Shown one piece after another: positions 4,910 to 6,389 of a stretch of DNA of 6,389 nucleotides. Every line of letters starts with the position of its first letter. Position 1 is the stretch's first letter. Source of the DNA: Pseudobdellovibrionaceae bacterium (GTDB taxonomy: Bacteria; Bdellovibrionota; Bdellovibrionia; Bdellovibrionales; JAMPXM01); NCBI GenBank assembly GCA_913776405.1, contig CAJYOV010000265.1:1-6389 (forward strand), written 5' to 3'. The notes below the pieces were generated by a model. It did no database searches and had not been told where the DNA came from. It worked only from the letters and a program-made list of their open reading frames with translations. The position numbers were made by a program, and so were the translations under genes.

Positions 4910-5989
4910 ATGTTGGAAATCCGATCTATCCAGAAATCGTTTGGCAGTCAAACGGCGCTCGACCGTATTGACCTTAAAATTCAAGAGGGAGAATTCTTCT
5001 CGCTTTTGGGTCCAAGTGGCTGCGGCAAATCAACGCTTCTTCGAATCTTAGCGGGTCTCGAAGATGCGACGTCAGGCGAAATTCTCTGGAAAGGGAAGAG
5101 GATCGATCAGTTGCCGGCGCGTGAGCGCCCCTTCAACATGGTCTTCCAAAAGTACGCGCTCTTTCCGCATCTGACTGTGTCAGACAACATCGCCTTCGGT
5201 CTCCGACTCAAGAAAGTTGATGAACGAGAGATACGCGAACGGGTTGAAGAAGCGATGGCCCTCGTTAATTTAGTCGGCTTTGAACAGCGGTTCCCAGAAA
5301 CACTCTCGGGCGGGCAGCAACAGCGTGTGGCTCTAGCGCGAGCGCTCGTGAATCGACCTGCGTGCGTTCTTCTCGACGAGCCCCTCGGTGCGCTCGATCA
5401 AAAACTTCGCGAAAAGATGCAAGCCGACCTTCGCCTTCTTCAGAAGCGACTGGGCTTAACGTTTATCTTCGTCACGCACGATCAAGAAGAGGCGATGATC
5501 CTTTCAGATCGTGTCGCCGTCATGAATGCCGGCCGCCTTGAGCAAGTCAGCTCGCCGCGTGATCTTTTCGAGAACCCGCAATCGCTCTTCAGTGCGCGTT
5601 TCGTCGGCGGCCGAAATGAGATCTCAGGCGTCTCAACGAAGATAGATATCGGCATCCAGTTCGAGTCCTCAGGCTATCAGCTTCAAGGTCGCTCAATCTG
5701 TGAAGACCTGAACTCGAAGGGCCAAGGCAGCTCCGTTCGCGCGTTCATTCGACCCGAGCAAGTTCGCGTGATGAACCAAGCTTCTAGCCACGAAACAAAC
5801 CGTCTTGTCGGTGAAGTCTTCCAGATCTTGTTCCGCGGTTTGAGATCCGAAGTTGCCGTACGCACACTCGATGGCATGATCATTCGCTCTCTCATGGACC
5901 CGTCGCAGGCGTCTGAATTCCAAGTCGGGCAAGTCGTCAGCGTCGAATTTCCGATTTCAGAAACCCATTTGTTCTGGGCCGGAGAATGA
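4910..5989 (+). CDS. potA: Spermidine/putrescine-type ABC transporter ATP-binding protein
   Basis: 359 residues, full length (E. coli PotA is about 378). All ATPase motifs are intact: Walker A GPSGCGKST (34-42), Q-loop VFQKYALFPH (Gln80), signature LSGGQQQR (132-139), Walker B VLLDEP (153-158) with D-loop ALD, and H-loop FVTHDQEEAM (His190). The linker after about residue 230 leads to a C-terminal TOBE-type regulatory domain (about 240-359) with IRPEQVRV and the GEVFQILFRGLRSEV strand pattern typical of PotA/MalK-like importers. It powers uptake by a PotB/PotC-type permease at the inner membrane. Assignment to the polyamine branch rests on its sequence and on potB and potD next door; related Fe3+ or 2-aminoethylphosphonate importers use similar ATPases. 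The ATG at 4910 has no recognisable Shine-Dalgarno sequence, and an in-frame TGA (4904-4906) just upstream rules out a longer protein. The stop codon overlaps the potB start (ATGA). Confidence 0.92.
   Translation: MLEIRSIQKSFGSQTALDRIDLKIQEGEFFSLLGPSGCGKSTLLRILAGLEDATSGEILWKGKRIDQLPARERPFNMVFQKYALFPHLTVSDNIAFGLRLKKVDEREIRERVEEAMALVNLVGFEQRFPETLSGGQQQRVALARALVNRPACVLLDEPLGALDQKLREKMQADLRLLQKRLGLTFIFVTHDQEEAMILSDRVAVMNAGRLEQVSSPRDLFENPQSLFSARFVGGRNEISGVSTKIDIGIQFESSGYQLQGRSICEDLNSKGQGSSVRAFIRPEQVRVMNQASSHETNRLVGEVFQILFRGLRSEVAVRTLDGMIIRSLMDPSQASEFQVGQVVSVEFPISETHLFWAGE
4923..4951 (-). promoter_or_regulatory. Candidate sigma70-type promoter of potD, inside potA
   Basis: Read on the minus strand, TTGACT (plus 4946-4951; 5 of 6 to the -35 consensus) is followed after exactly 17 nt by TAGATC (plus 4923-4928; 3 of 6 to the -10 consensus). 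Transcription would begin near 4916 and give a leader of about 37 nt. The -10 match is poor, so this is a suggestion only. Confidence 0.3.
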
Positions 5990-6389
5990 GTCAGTCAAAA
6001 TCGAGCGTCCGCTTTCTCGGTTGGGCTCCAGTCGTTTGGTACGTTCTTTTTCTGTTCGGCCCTCTGTGCCTCGTCGCTGCGACGAGTTTCGCGCTTCGCG
6101 GGCTTTACGGCGGTATCGAATGGACTTCCGCTAGCGAAAACTTCGTTCGCGCGTTAGATCCGCTTTATCTTTCGATTCTCTTGAAGAGCGTCGTTCTGTC
6201 TTTCGGCACGACGGTCGCGTGTTTTCTGCTCGGCTTTCCGGTCGCCCTTTCGATGGCAACGGCAACGCAGAAAATGCGGAACCTTTTGATTCTTGCGATT
6301 GCGATTCCGTTCTTAACGAATTTGGTAATTCGAATCTGCGCTTTGAAAGCGATCACGTCTTACGACGGCCCGCTTGCGAGTCCATTCGA
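5986..6389 (+). CDS. potB: Spermidine/putrescine-type ABC transporter permease, N-terminal part (cut by window end)
   Basis: 134 codons are visible, with no stop before the edge. Three hydrophobic segments are seen: about 15-36 (PVVWYVLFLFGPLCLVAATSF), 65-91 and 100-120. The signature EN-FVRALDPLYLSILLKSV (51-70) and the stretch PFLTNLVIRICALKAI (108-123) match the PotB pattern (YTRLLDPLYFEVLLHS and PFWTNSLIRIYGLK in E. coli, from memory). It is an inner-membrane channel subunit that would pair with a PotC-type permease, probably encoded next. The start ATG overlaps the potA stop codon as ATGA. The only GGAG (5981-5984) lies 1 nt before the ATG, too close for normal initiation, so the gene probably relies on ribosomes finishing potA. 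No better in-frame start is seen before the first membrane segment. Confidence 0.88.
   Translation, partial: MSQSKSSVRFLGWAPVVWYVLFLFGPLCLVAATSFALRGLYGGIEWTSASENFVRALDPLYLSILLKSVVLSFGTTVACFLLGFPVALSMATATQKMRNLLILAIAIPFLTNLVIRICALKAITSYDGPLASPF

Overview
The window most likely comes from a Gram-negative bacterium of the Bdellovibrionota/Myxococcota type (former Deltaproteobacteria). The reasons are an outer-membrane beta-barrel of the kind these groups share, next to a secreted TPR protein and a von Willebrand A lipoprotein, and a substrate-binding protein that is itself a lipoprotein. Base composition is moderate, by eye near 50% GC. The taxonomic call is inference from protein character only.

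Layout: (1) Positions 1-3092, plus strand, hold an envelope operon. It contains the 3' end of a gene with a Pro-rich then Lys/Thr-rich C-terminal tail, a signal-peptide beta-barrel protein, a signal-peptide TPR-like protein and a vWA-domain lipoprotein with an intact DxSxS metal site. The junctions are TAATG, ATGA and ATGA overlaps, each with a GGAG-type ribosome binding site, so the four genes look translationally coupled and probably make parts of one envelope assembly. A strong intrinsic terminator for this operon (3173-3208) lies inside the 3' part of the opposing methyltransferase gene. (2) Positions 3061-4878, minus strand, hold a potD-like polyamine-binding lipoprotein followed 3 nt later by a TrmN6-like N6-adenine methyltransferase with a GTG start. 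Its last 32 bp overlap the vWA gene tail to tail. (3) Positions 4910-6389, plus strand, hold potA (ATPase) and the first 134 codons of potB (permease), overlapping by ATGA and continuing past the window edge.

How the genes work together: potD, potA and potB make most of a spermidine/putrescine-type ABC importer, split into two divergent transcription units separated by only 31 bp. potA has no visible Shine-Dalgarno sequence, and a promoter-like pair placed just before it would give an almost leaderless mRNA. The binding protein keeps the acidic residues of the polyamine pocket but lacks some of its aromatic ones. No RNA gene, mobile element or CRISPR array was seen, and there is no gene-free stretch over 300 bases. 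I saw no clearly new system. The most notable items are the uncharacterised barrel/TPR/vWA envelope operon, the terminator embedded in an opposing gene, and the compact pot control region.
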